Assembly (NCBI GenBank): GCA_016280695.1
Contig: JAEEHG010000112.1
Location: 1-6,089, forward strand
Length of the DNA: 6,089 nucleotides
Source: Solobacterium sp.
GTDB taxonomy: Bacteria; Bacillota_I; Bacilli_A; Erysipelotrichales; Erysipelotrichaceae
Direction: 5' to 3'
A program made the translations under genes and the position numbers. Each line of letters starts with the position of its first letter. The stretch's first letter is position 1. Shown piece by piece: positions 1-6,089 of the stretch. The notes beneath the pieces are model-generated. The model did no database searches. It saw only the letters and a program-made list of their open reading frames with translations, and had not been told where the DNA came from.

Positions 1-1079
1 TCCATGATGTCTGGGTCTTTGCCGAACAGCGTCAGGGAGAACTGATCCCGGCCGGGCGGGGACTGATCAGTGAGGGCCGCAAGCTGGCCGATGAACTGCA
101 TTGTGAACTTCATGCCGGCCTGCCGGGCCACGATGTGGATTCGCTGGCCGTGACATTGGGCGGCTATGGGGCCGATAAAGTCCTGATTTATGACCACGAA
201 CTGCTGAAGAACTACCGGACCGAGACCTATACCGACGTCATCGCGCAGGCGGTGGAAACATACCAACCGGAGATACTCCTGTTTGTGGCTTCGAATATCG
301 GCCGGGACCTGGCTCCGCGGTGCGCTGCCCGCCTGCATACCGGACTCTGCGCCGACTGCACACATCTGGATGTGGACCTGGGCGGGTATATCGATTTCCT
401 GCGGAAGGAATCTTCCGTGGATGTTGACAATACGAACTTTGAATCCAAGATGTTCGATGTCGAACGGAATCTCAAGATGACCCGTCCGGCGTTCGGCGGC
501 CACCTGATGGCTACCATCGTCTGTCCGCGTTTCCGGCCGGCCATGGCCACGGTCAGACCGGGCGTCATGAAGCTGCGGGAATACAGCGCTGAAAAAGCCG
601 CGGCCGTGCAGGTTGAAAAACCGGAATTCCGGCTGGATGAAAGCGATGTCCAGACAGATATCATAGAAATTGTGAAGTCGACCCGGAAACAGGTGGACCT
701 GATCGGGGCGGATGTCATCGTGTCCGTCGGCCAGGGCATTGCCCGGGACGTGGATAAGGGCCTGGCGCTGGCGGCCGAGCTGGCGGATGAACTGGGCGGT
801 GTCCTGGGGGCTACCCGGGCTGTCATTGACAACGGCTGGCTGAGCGCCGACCACCAGGTCGGCCAGACCGGCAAGACCGTCCGGCCGAAGATCTACATTG
901 CTCTGGGCATCTCCGGTGCGATCCAGCACAAGAGCGGCATGCAGGACAGTGAGTGCATCATTGCCGTAAACAAGGCTGAGAACGCGCCGATCTTCGAGAT
1001 TGCCGACTATGGTATTGTCGGTGACCTGTTCGACGTTGCCCCGAAACTGATAGAGGAATTCAGAAAGGCAAAACAATAA
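1..1079 (+). CDS. etfA: Electron transfer flavoprotein alpha subunit (EtfA), 5'-truncated by window edge
   Basis: Alpha subunit of the cytoplasmic EtfAB heterodimer, which binds FAD and shuttles electrons between acyl-CoA dehydrogenases/reductases and NADH, ferredoxin or quinone partners. The open frame runs from base 3 with no upstream stop and begins HDVWVFAEQR, the usual EtfA N-terminus, so only about 5-10 residues are missing. A GTG at 135 is internal, because typical EtfA sequence precedes it. In the 358 visible residues, the N-terminal nucleotide-binding-like domain carries NIGRDLAPRCAARLHTGLCA (about residues 98-117). The C-terminal FAD domain carries VGQTGKTVRP (286-295), GISGAIQH (302-309) and the closing IADYGIVGDLF. 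One oddity is VSVGQGI (241-247), where many EtfAs have SGGRG, so the flavin-facing Arg is Gln. The stop overlaps the next start by 1 nt. EtfB and an acyl-CoA dehydrogenase probably lie upstream. The family call is essentially certain; whether the complex is bifurcating is not decided here. Confidence 0.97.
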   Translation, partial: HDVWVFAEQRQGELIPAGRGLISEGRKLADELHCELHAGLPGHDVDSLAVTLGGYGADKVLIYDHELLKNYRTETYTDVIAQAVETYQPEILLFVASNIGRDLAPRCAARLHTGLCADCTHLDVDLGGYIDFLRKESSVDVDNTNFESKMFDVERNLKMTRPAFGGHLMATIVCPRFRPAMATVRPGVMKLREYSAEKAAAVQVEKPEFRLDESDVQTDIIEIVKSTRKQVDLIGADVIVSVGQGIARDVDKGLALAAELADELGGVLGATRAVIDNGWLSADHQVGQTGKTVRPKIYIALGISGAIQHKSGMQDSECIIAVNKAENAPIFEIADYGIVGDLFDVAPKLIEEFRKAKQ

Positions 1080-2515
1080 TGGAACTGCAGGAAAAGACCC
1101 TGGCCCAGGCCTTCCGGGAAACCGTTGAAAAACACGGTGACCGTCTGGCTGTCCGGGATGTCCATGAGACCCTGACCTATGCTGAACTGGCTGAGCGGGC
1201 TGATCGCCTGGCCGGGTCTTTTCTCCTGTTCGGTTACGGCTACGGCACGCATATCGGCATCTTGGCCGCCAACGGCATTCCGGCCCTGACGGCGTTTCTG
1301 GCAGCCTGGCAGATCGGGGCAGTCATTGTCCCGCTGAATGTCCATTTCACGGATCATGAACTGAATGTGTGTCTGCAGAAAGCGGATGTGCAGCTGCTGC
1401 TGAGTGAGCGGCCGGTCCACACGGAGATTCCTGTCTGGCAGCTGGATGAACTGCCGGAAACGGTATTTGCCGGAGCTACTTCCGTCGTCAGGCCGCAGGA
1501 CACCGACACGATCCTGTTTACCAGCGGAACGCTGGCGGATCCCAAGCCGGTGCTGAGCACGCACTATGCCCGCTACAATACCGCGGTGAGCCAGCTCGAA
1601 GCATTAGAACTGACGGAACAGGACAGCCTGCTGGCGGTTCTGCCGATGTTCCACTGCTTCGGCCTGACCGCCACGGTCCTGCCGGCCATCCTGGCAGGGG
1701 CGTGCCTGTGCTTCCCGGCTGACACGCACAGCTACAGTGTGCTCGATATGGTGGAAGCCGGGCGGTGTACAATCCTGACCGCCGTGCCGTCGCTGTTCCT
1801 GGCAATCATGCGGCGGCAGGCAAACGAACCGCGGGATATCTCGAGCCTGCGGGCCGGATATGTCGGCGGGTCGACTTACAGTGCCGACTTCCTGCAGAAG
1901 GCCGAGGCGTGCCTGGGTATGACGATCCTGCCGTCCCTTGGCCAGACAGAAGCGACCGCCGGCCTGACCACCGCGTCGCTGTCCGATCCGTTCGAGGTCC
2001 GGGCCATGACCATCGGCCATATCTTCCCGCATCTGGAATACCGGATCGAAGACGGTGAGCTGTGCGTGAAGGGCTATGCCGTCATGCCGGGCTATTATAA
2101 AATGCCGGAAGCCACCGCCGAAGTCATTGACAAAGACGGCTGGCTGCACACGGGTGACCTGGTCCGGGAATGGAACGGCAACCTCATTTATGAAGGCAGA
2201 AGGAAAGAACTGATCATCCGGGGCGGGGAGAATATTTCACCGCTGGAGCTGGAAACAGCTCTGCTCACTGACAAGCGCATCCGGGAATGCAAGGTGACAG
2301 GGCTGCAGGATCCGCACTGGACCGAGATTGTCTGCGCCTGCATCGTGCCGGAAACACCGCTGACGGAAGCCGATGTACTGGCCATCCTGAAGGACCAGGT
2401 GGCCGCCTACAAGATGCCGCAGAAAATTGTCTTCTTTGAGAAACTGCCGCGCACATCCACCGGCAAGGTGGACCTGCCGCAGCTGCACGCAATCCTGTCC
2501 GGGAGGGAAGCCTGA
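1079..2515 (+). CDS. Class I adenylate-forming acyl-CoA ligase (AMP-binding), substrate unknown
   Basis: Predicted to activate a carboxylic acid with ATP to an acyl-adenylate and then transfer it to CoA. It has 478 residues, at the short end for the family and close to MenE-like or fatty-acid/aryl-CoA ligases. Motifs occur in order: the N-terminal TLTYAELAERADRLAG (31-46), the phosphate-binding loop TSGTLADPKPV (148-158), LPMFHCFGL (188-196), the A5 motif SLGQTEATAG (286-295), GYYKMPEATAE (338-348), the A7 motif GWLHTGD with ribose-binding Asp360, the A8 hinge GRRKELIIRGGENISPLELE (373-392) and the A10 motif PRTSTGKVD with catalytic Lys463. The enzyme therefore looks complete and active. The P-loop is divergent: Ala153 and Pro157 replace the two glycines of TSGTTGxPKG. 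The ATG overlaps the etfA stop (TAATG), and a modest GAAAGG lies 10 nt upstream, so translational coupling is likely. An acid that feeds Etf-linked acyl-CoA reduction or oxidation is inferred from context only. An o-succinylbenzoate ligase is less likely without men neighbours. Confidence 0.9.
   Translation: MELQEKTLAQAFRETVEKHGDRLAVRDVHETLTYAELAERADRLAGSFLLFGYGYGTHIGILAANGIPALTAFLAAWQIGAVIVPLNVHFTDHELNVCLQKADVQLLLSERPVHTEIPVWQLDELPETVFAGATSVVRPQDTDTILFTSGTLADPKPVLSTHYARYNTAVSQLEALELTEQDSLLAVLPMFHCFGLTATVLPAILAGACLCFPADTHSYSVLDMVEAGRCTILTAVPSLFLAIMRRQANEPRDISSLRAGYVGGSTYSADFLQKAEACLGMTILPSLGQTEATAGLTTASLSDPFEVRAMTIGHIFPHLEYRIEDGELCVKGYAVMPGYYKMPEATAEVIDKDGWLHTGDLVREWNGNLIYEGRRKELIIRGGENISPLELETALLTDKRIRECKVTGLQDPHWTEIVCACIVPETPLTEADVLAILKDQVAAYKMPQKIVFFEKLPRTSTGKVDLPQLHAILSGREA
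2501..2506 (+). promoter_or_regulatory. Ribosome binding site for the flavin reductase-like gene
   Basis: GGGAGG lies inside the last codons of the ligase gene, 8 nt before the ATG at 2515. With the TGATG overlap, it fixes that start and lets ribosomes initiate independently as well as by coupling. Confidence 0.75.
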
Positions 2516-3132
2516 TGGGCCGGCAGAACTGGCGTCCGGCCAACCTGCTTAACCCCGTGCCGGCGGTGCTGATCACTTCCTGCGATGAGAAGGGCAGATA
2601 TAACGTCATGACCGCGGCCTGGGCCGGGACAGTGTGTTCCGATCCGGTCATGGTCAGTGTGTCGATCCGCAAAAACCGGTACAGTCATGACATCATTGCC
2701 CGCACCGGGGAATTTGTCATGAACCTGACGACCGAGTCCCTGGCGCGGGTTACGGACTTTGCCGGGGTCAGAAGCGGCCGGGATACCGACAAATTCGCGC
2801 TGGCCGGGGACATGAAACTGACCCCGCTCAAGGGGAAAGTCGTGCAGGCACCGGTCATTGCCGAAAGCCCCGTGGCCCTGGAATGCAGGGTCAGGGAGAT
2901 CCTGGAACTGGGCAGCCATGACATGTTCATTGCCGAGGTTGTCAATACGAGTGTCGATGAAGCATACCTGGATGAAAAGGGCAGGCTGAACCTGCGTAAA
3001 GCCGGCCTGCTGGCCTACTCCCATGGTGAGTACTATGCCCTGGGCAGGAAGCTCGGCACTTTCGGGTATTCCGTGCGGAAGAAGAAAAAAGTCAGGAAAG
3101 AACCGGAAAGTAACAGAAAAGGGAAGGACTGA
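2515..3132 (+). CDS. Flavin reductase-like domain protein (FMN-binding, flavoredoxin/RutF-type fold)
   Basis: A 205-residue protein with the features of the flavin_reduct family: split-barrel FMN proteins that act as NAD(P)H:flavin reductases or as flavoredoxin-like electron carriers in anaerobes. Visible signals are the N-terminal LLNPVPAVLITSCD (11-24), NVMTAAWAGTVCSDPVMVSV (30-49), the phosphate-site region RKNRYSHDIIARTGEFVMNL (52-71), SLARVTDFAG (75-84), APVIAESPVALEC (112-124) and GSHDMFIAEVV (133-143). The C-terminal YYALGRKLGTFGYS (173-186) is typical of clostridial members. A highly charged tail, mostly Lys/Arg from residue 188 on, extends beyond the domain. The start is supported by GGGAGG 8 nt upstream and by the TGATG overlap with the ligase gene. 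It is probably cytoplasmic and a redox partner in the same pathway, but which donor and acceptor it uses cannot be seen. Fold confidence is high; exact function is open. Confidence 0.9.
   Translation: MGRQNWRPANLLNPVPAVLITSCDEKGRYNVMTAAWAGTVCSDPVMVSVSIRKNRYSHDIIARTGEFVMNLTTESLARVTDFAGVRSGRDTDKFALAGDMKLTPLKGKVVQAPVIAESPVALECRVREILELGSHDMFIAEVVNTSVDEAYLDEKGRLNLRKAGLLAYSHGEYYALGRKLGTFGYSVRKKKKVRKEPESNRKGKD
3121..3127 (+). promoter_or_regulatory. Ribosome binding site deciding the membrane-protein start
   Basis: GGGAAGG lies within the last codons of the flavin reductase gene, 9 nt before the ATG at 3137. It is the main reason for preferring this start to the in-frame ATG at 3023. Confidence 0.7.
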
Positions 3133-3136
3133 GACC

Positions 3137-3493
3137 ATGCGCAGACATTTTGCCCGCAATACGGCCCTGATCATGCTTGCCATAAGCTTTTTCATCAGTG
3201 TCCTGCTGACGAAGTTCTATATTGAAGACTCCTATGCCCATATCGCGGCAGCCGGCCTGACCGGGACGCCGTCCGTAGCAGGCCTGTTCGTGCTCCTGAT
3301 ATTTGTGTGGGCAGCCGGGCTGGCGGTGTTTCTTATCCTGAACCTGGTGCATACGCTGATGCATCTCAGGGAAGGGCATGTGTTCTCCGGGTTTCTGAAG
3401 GAACTGGGCATTTTCTTCCTGTTCTGGCTGCTGTATTTCCCGCTGGCCTTCGGGGCCATGTATTCCGGCGGCATGCTGGTGAAACTGCCCTGA
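3137..3493 (+). CDS. Small three-helix membrane protein, function unknown
   Basis: An integral membrane protein of 118 residues that I do not recognise. The start at 3137 is chosen over the upstream ATG at 3023 because it has a GGGAAGG site at 3121-3127 with 9-nt spacing, follows the previous stop by 4 nt and begins MRRHFARN just before a hydrophobic segment. The longer reading would overlap the flavin reductase gene by over 100 nt with an unconvincing polar extension. Predicted membrane segments are about residues 9-24, 47-71 and 88-108. A short charged loop HLMREG-like (LMHLREGHVFSGF, 74-86) lies between the second and third. By the positive-inside rule, the basic N-terminus (RRHFAR) probably faces the cytoplasm. 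It is the last gene of the operon, directly before the terminator. Its position hints at a link to the redox module, but it could equally be a passenger. No catalytic motif or metal-ligand pattern stands out. Confidence 0.82.
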   Translation: MRRHFARNTALIMLAISFFISVLLTKFYIEDSYAHIAAAGLTGTPSVAGLFVLLIFVWAAGLAVFLILNLVHTLMHLREGHVFSGFLKELGIFFLFWLLYFPLAFGAMYSGGMLVKLP

Positions 3494-3511
3494 CCGGATC
3501 AAGGCATAAAC

Positions 3512-3541
3512 AAAAGGCCTGAGGTCTGCCTCAGGCCTTTT
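3512..3541. terminator. Bidirectional intrinsic terminator
   Basis: A perfect 13-bp inverted repeat (arms 3512-3524 and 3529-3541) encloses a 4-nt loop, TCTG. The outer four pairs are A:T, so the transcript ends in a short U run whichever strand is read. It sits 18 nt after the membrane-protein stop and 13 nt beyond the stop of the convergent minus-strand gene, as expected of a shared terminator. The U tract is only four bases on each side, which may make it less than fully efficient. Confidence 0.93.
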
Positions 3542-3554
3542 CGTATGGACTTGT

Positions 3555-4754
3555 TTACTGCCGCCCGTGATGATAGACGAAATCCTCACTGTGGTCACTC
3601 AGGGCCAGGGCTGCCATATTGTACAGGTTAAAGAACTGGGTGCCGTCGTGCCACGGATCGGAAGTCTGCGGCGTCAGGCCGTAGCGGCCGTCCATTTCTC
3701 CGAATGCGGACAGCTTCCGCATATAGCAGTAGGGCGCTTCGGTGTCCCGGTCCTTGTACTGAAGGAACATGTTCAGCGTGTCATCCGCGAAATGATAGAG
3801 GGTGTCGATCAGGCTGCTCAGGCTGCTGGTCAGCGCCTGCATGTTCTTCAGATAGCAGTTTTTGTAGGCGGCCGGCAGGAGCTCGTTGGTGATCTTCCTG
3901 GCGCTTTCAATTGCCGTTTTCGTGTCGTCTTCCAGATGCTCGATCTGGGCGATCTTCTCCGTGTACTTGTCCAGAACTTTCATTTTCGCGATTACCGCCG
4001 ACCGGATGCCGTAACTGCCGTCCGCGTATTCAAGGAAACTGTCATAAGCCCTGGTCGCCTTGAACTGCGCCTGGTAATCGGCGATCCTGGCCAGCCGGTA
4101 GCCGTGCATCAGTTCGTCCTTGCCCTTGGTCCGGTAATTCTGTTCATAGTAGGAAGCGGAACGACTGGCATTGCGCTCCAGCGAGTCCCAGGATTTTTTG
4201 AGGAAGGCGGCGACTTCTTTCATATCGCTGTCGATTTTCGCGTACTGGTTTTCGTCAAATCCGGCTTCGAGGCAGTTCTTGGTCAGCCGCTGCAGCTGGA
4301 ACCCGGTCTTGAGCGGGTACAGCATCATCATTTTGCGCAGTTCTTCCAGAACCGGCAGGAGCCACTCGCAGTCCCGGTAGTAGTGCACGGCCAGGTCAAA
4401 GGTACGCTGATGGTCCGGGGTCAGGTCATGGTACCAGGTTGGCCGGGTGGCGCCGTTTTTATGCTGTTCCAGCTCATCATTGCTTCTGAAGAAGGACGGG
4501 ATAAAGCCGCTGACCCCCAGGTCATTCATCCACAGGGCACTGAAAAATCCGTTTGTATTATCATAGTCACTGGCTTCCACCATGTTCTTCAGCAGGGTTG
4601 TGACATTGTTGATCCGGGATGTCAGGCCGGTGATTTCATTGTTCAGCAGACCCTCATCCAGATTCATCCACAGGGAGGCTTCCTTCCCGTCCTGAATCTG
4701 CTGTTTGATCAGTTCCTGCTGTTCTTCATAGGTAAAGTTGATTTCGTTTGCCAT
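3555..4754 (-). CDS. Uncharacterised helical cytoplasmic protein, 399 aa
   Basis: I do not recognise this protein and give it no function. It begins MANEINFTYEEQQELIKQQI with no signal peptide or membrane segment, so it is probably cytoplasmic. Composition is rich in Glu, Lys, Leu, Tyr and Asn, and almost the whole length reads as amphipathic helix. Likely coiled-coil or bundle segments are at about 8-24, 36-60, 113-145, 172-205, 215-240, 252-296 and 300-332. Two less helical parts stand out: an aromatic/Gly-rich stretch at about 68-112 (GFFSALW, VSGFIPSFFR, TWYHDL) and a C-terminus from about 338 (APYCYMRKL, DGRYGL, DPWHDGTQFFNLYNMAALAL). No Walker, protease or nuclease motif was found. GGAG at 4763-4766, 8 nt before the ATG, supports the start. 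The gene follows the 428-aa gene after 24 nt and ends near the shared terminator, so the two are probably co-transcribed. A structural, scaffolding or lipid/protein-binding role is possible but unproven. Confidence 0.85.
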   Translation of the reverse strand: MANEINFTYEEQQELIKQQIQDGKEASLWMNLDEGLLNNEITGLTSRINNVTTLLKNMVEASDYDNTNGFFSALWMNDLGVSGFIPSFFRSNDELEQHKNGATRPTWYHDLTPDHQRTFDLAVHYYRDCEWLLPVLEELRKMMMLYPLKTGFQLQRLTKNCLEAGFDENQYAKIDSDMKEVAAFLKKSWDSLERNASRSASYYEQNYRTKGKDELMHGYRLARIADYQAQFKATRAYDSFLEYADGSYGIRSAVIAKMKVLDKYTEKIAQIEHLEDDTKTAIESARKITNELLPAAYKNCYLKNMQALTSSLSSLIDTLYHFADDTLNMFLQYKDRDTEAPYCYMRKLSAFGEMDGRYGLTPQTSDPWHDGTQFFNLYNMAALALSDHSEDFVYHHGRQ

Positions 4755-4762
4755 TGTATTAT

Positions 4763-4766
4763 CTCC
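4763..4766 (-). promoter_or_regulatory. Ribosome binding site for the 399-aa protein gene
   Basis: On the minus strand, TTTGGAGA precedes the ATG (4752-4754) with 8 nt between GGAG and the start codon. It lies in the 24-nt gap after the upstream gene, so this gene has its own initiation signal within the operon. Confidence 0.7.
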
Positions 4767-4778
4767 AAACTGTCACGG

Positions 4779-6065
4779 TCAGAACCGGATTTCGTAGTCA
4801 CGGATATACCAGCGGCCGCCGTTGGTCCGGATCAGGTTTCTTCTGACCGGGCTGCCGAGCTGCTTGCCGTTCTTGTCAAAGGAAACAGTCTGCACGGAAG
4901 CGTATTCCACCTTGTCGCCATAGCGGGCCGCAATGCTCTGCTGCTCGGCGCTGGACAGGAAGTAGGACTCCAGGCCGGTATTGTCGTTGTAGCCCTTGAC
5001 CACGGTGATTTCCGTTGCATCAGGCACGACATTGGCATGCACGTATTCGCCGTGGAAGCGTTCCTGGTGCAGGTCCCAGTAGTACAGCATCAGATCCTGC
5101 TGGATCGGGTTCTGCCTTCTTTCCGGCTGGATGCAGTCCGCATAGAGATCGTAGTTTTTCTCCTTGATAGCCTGGCGGAAGATTTCGACCAGGTGTTCCG
5201 GGGTGACATCTTCCGGCACACTCTTTTCGGTGTACCAGCCTTCCTTGATGGCGGCGACTTCCTCTTCCCCGACAAAGCGGCCGCTGTTTTCCTTTTCGGC
5301 ATCATACAGGCCCAGCACATGGCCCGGTACATACAGGGCTACCGGTTCCACCACCGGGGCATAGACCGGGGCGCCGATCTTGGTTTCCCCGGCTTCCGGG
5401 ATTTCCATGGTGATGTCGCTGATCCTGCCCAGCAGGGTCCATTTGTCGACTTCCATCATTGTGCTGTCCACCAGCCGGCGGTAGCGTTTGACGGCCTCAT
5501 AGGGTCCCAGCCACTTCCGGGTATCGATCTTGATGAAATACATGCCCGAGGAACGCTTGCCCATGTAGACATATTCACCGGTTACCCCCATGAACTGGTT
5601 GGCCGGATAGCGCACTTCATCGAGAATGACATATTTGTCGGTCAGGTCGCTCAGGCGGACCTCGGTGACATCCGGAGCCGGGAAGACCTTTTCCAGCAGT
5701 TTGTCACTGTATTCGGCAGCCAGCTGCGCCCAGGCCTCCTCGCTCTTGCGGGCATACATGTTCCGCAGATTCTCTTCATTGGCCAGATACTGCAGCATAT
5801 CCGGGGTAATGTCGATGAAATTGCCGGAAGCGCCCATGATGCACTTCCTGGCCCGTTCAAAAAGATTCTGCACCCGCGGGTCCTGCGGGGCGAATTCATT
5901 CAGGATCATGATCCGGGACAGGGCGTCTTCCTTGGAACGGAAGTTGCCGGTGCCCCCGGCGGCGCGTTCGACTTCTTTCTCGAACTCTTTCAGATAAACC
6001 TCGGCCTGCTGGATCCGCATGGTGAGGTTGGTCTGATTGACGGAAAATGTTGTTTTATCGACCAT
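4779..6065 (-). CDS. Uncharacterised multidomain cytoplasmic protein, 428 aa, possible NTF2-like C-terminus
   Basis: Not recognised as a named family. No signal peptide or transmembrane helix is visible. Three parts can be proposed from the residue pattern. Residues 1-130 are helical and charged, including IQQAEVYLKEFEKEVERA (18-35), ALSRIMILNEFAPQDPRVQN (48-67) and NLFERARKC (67-75), which could be a TPR-like or coiled-coil arrangement. Residues about 138-256 alternate hydrophobic and polar positions like a beta-barrel (KYVILDEVRYPANQF, GEYVYMGKRSSGMYFIKID, GRISDITMEI, VALYVPGHVLGLYD). Residues about 286-428 run helix then strands (TPEHLVEIFRQAIKEKNYDL, ending GGRWYIRDYEIRF), as in NTF2-like/DUF4878-type domains, where a terminal strand with a W-x-I/V pattern is common. 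The start is supported by AAAGGAG at 6075-6081, 9 nt upstream. It is the first visible gene of the minus-strand pair; earlier genes could exist beyond the right edge. The domain call is tentative and the function unknown. Confidence 0.85.
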   Translation of the reverse strand: MVDKTTFSVNQTNLTMRIQQAEVYLKEFEKEVERAAGGTGNFRSKEDALSRIMILNEFAPQDPRVQNLFERARKCIMGASGNFIDITPDMLQYLANEENLRNMYARKSEEAWAQLAAEYSDKLLEKVFPAPDVTEVRLSDLTDKYVILDEVRYPANQFMGVTGEYVYMGKRSSGMYFIKIDTRKWLGPYEAVKRYRRLVDSTMMEVDKWTLLGRISDITMEIPEAGETKIGAPVYAPVVEPVALYVPGHVLGLYDAEKENSGRFVGEEEVAAIKEGWYTEKSVPEDVTPEHLVEIFRQAIKEKNYDLYADCIQPERRQNPIQQDLMLYYWDLHQERFHGEYVHANVVPDATEITVVKGYNDNTGLESYFLSSAEQQSIAARYGDKVEYASVQTVSFDKNGKQLGSPVRRNLIRTNGGRWYIRDYEIRF

Positions 6066-6074
6066 GAGCTGTCA

Positions 6075-6081
6075 CTCCTTT
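6075..6081 (-). promoter_or_regulatory. Strong ribosome binding site for the 428-aa protein gene
   Basis: AAAGGAG on the minus strand sits 9 nt before the ATG (6063-6065), the best Shine-Dalgarno match in the window. Only 8 bases remain to the window edge, so no promoter can be judged. A TGA overlapping this region (6072-6074) could be the stop of a further upstream gene. Confidence 0.75.
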
Positions 6082-6089
6082 CCGGTAGA

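Noticed and set aside
135..137. GTG at 135 as the etfA start
   Set aside because: The frame is open to the window edge, and the 44 upstream residues are standard EtfA sequence.
227..874. 215-codon open frame on the minus strand opposite etfA
   Set aside because: Its low-complexity, Ser/Arg/Pro-rich product is typical of an antisense shadow in GC-rich DNA. The plus strand encodes an unmistakable EtfA.
3023..3136. Longer N-terminus for the small membrane protein, starting at 3023
   Set aside because: It would overlap the flavin reductase gene by 110 nt and add a polar, unfamiliar extension. The ATG at 3137 has a good ribosome binding site.
2407..3195. 262-codon open frame on the minus strand across the flavin reductase gene
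   Set aside because: It spans two genes on the other strand, has no recognisable domain or ribosome binding site, and opposes a clear family member.
3092..3598. 168-codon minus-strand open frame over the membrane protein and terminator
   Set aside because: It crosses the intrinsic terminator, overlaps the end of the 399-aa gene in another frame and has a Gln/His/Arg-rich shadow-like composition.
5626..5997. 123-codon plus-strand open frame opposite the 428-aa gene
   Set aside because: It is a Ser/Arg-rich shadow product with no initiation signal. The minus-strand gene has a strong ribosome binding site and a plausible protein-like composition.

Overview
The window is a compact, GC-rich (roughly 55-60% by eye) bacterial segment. 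It has strong Shine-Dalgarno sites (GGGAGG, AAAGGAG) and stop/start overlaps. The gene content (an electron transfer flavoprotein, a CoA ligase and a flavin-reductase-like protein), the clear ribosome binding sites and the tight packing suggest a strictly anaerobic fermenting Firmicute, perhaps of the Negativicutes (Acidaminococcus/Megasphaera-like) or another GC-rich gut lineage. This placement is inference; no rRNA or other marker is present.

Left half, plus strand (1-3493): four genes packed into what looks like one operon, continuing from outside the window. They are etfA (electron transfer flavoprotein alpha subunit, lacking only its first few codons), a class I adenylate-forming acyl-CoA ligase, a flavin-reductase-fold FMN protein and a small three-helix membrane protein. 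The first three are joined by 1-nt stop/start overlaps (TAATG at 1077-1081, TGATG at 2513-2517), and the fourth follows after 4 nt. The likely reading is a module that activates a carboxylic acid to its CoA thioester and moves electrons to or from it through Etf, with an acyl-CoA dehydrogenase/reductase and etfB expected just upstream. The architecture recalls the caffeate-reduction (car) operon of Acetobacterium woodii, but the substrate cannot be read from sequence.

Middle (3494-3554): a 61-nt gap between convergent genes holds one perfect 13-bp hairpin flanked by A and T tracts, a bidirectional intrinsic terminator serving both operons.

Right half, minus strand (3555-6065): two adjacent genes, 24 nt apart, encode soluble proteins of 428 and 399 aa that I do not recognise. 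The first has a helical N-terminus, a probable beta-rich middle and a C-terminus resembling NTF2-like domains. The second is almost entirely helical. They are the least explained part of the window. Their promoter lies at or beyond the right edge. No RNA genes, mobile elements, CRISPR arrays or long repeats were seen.
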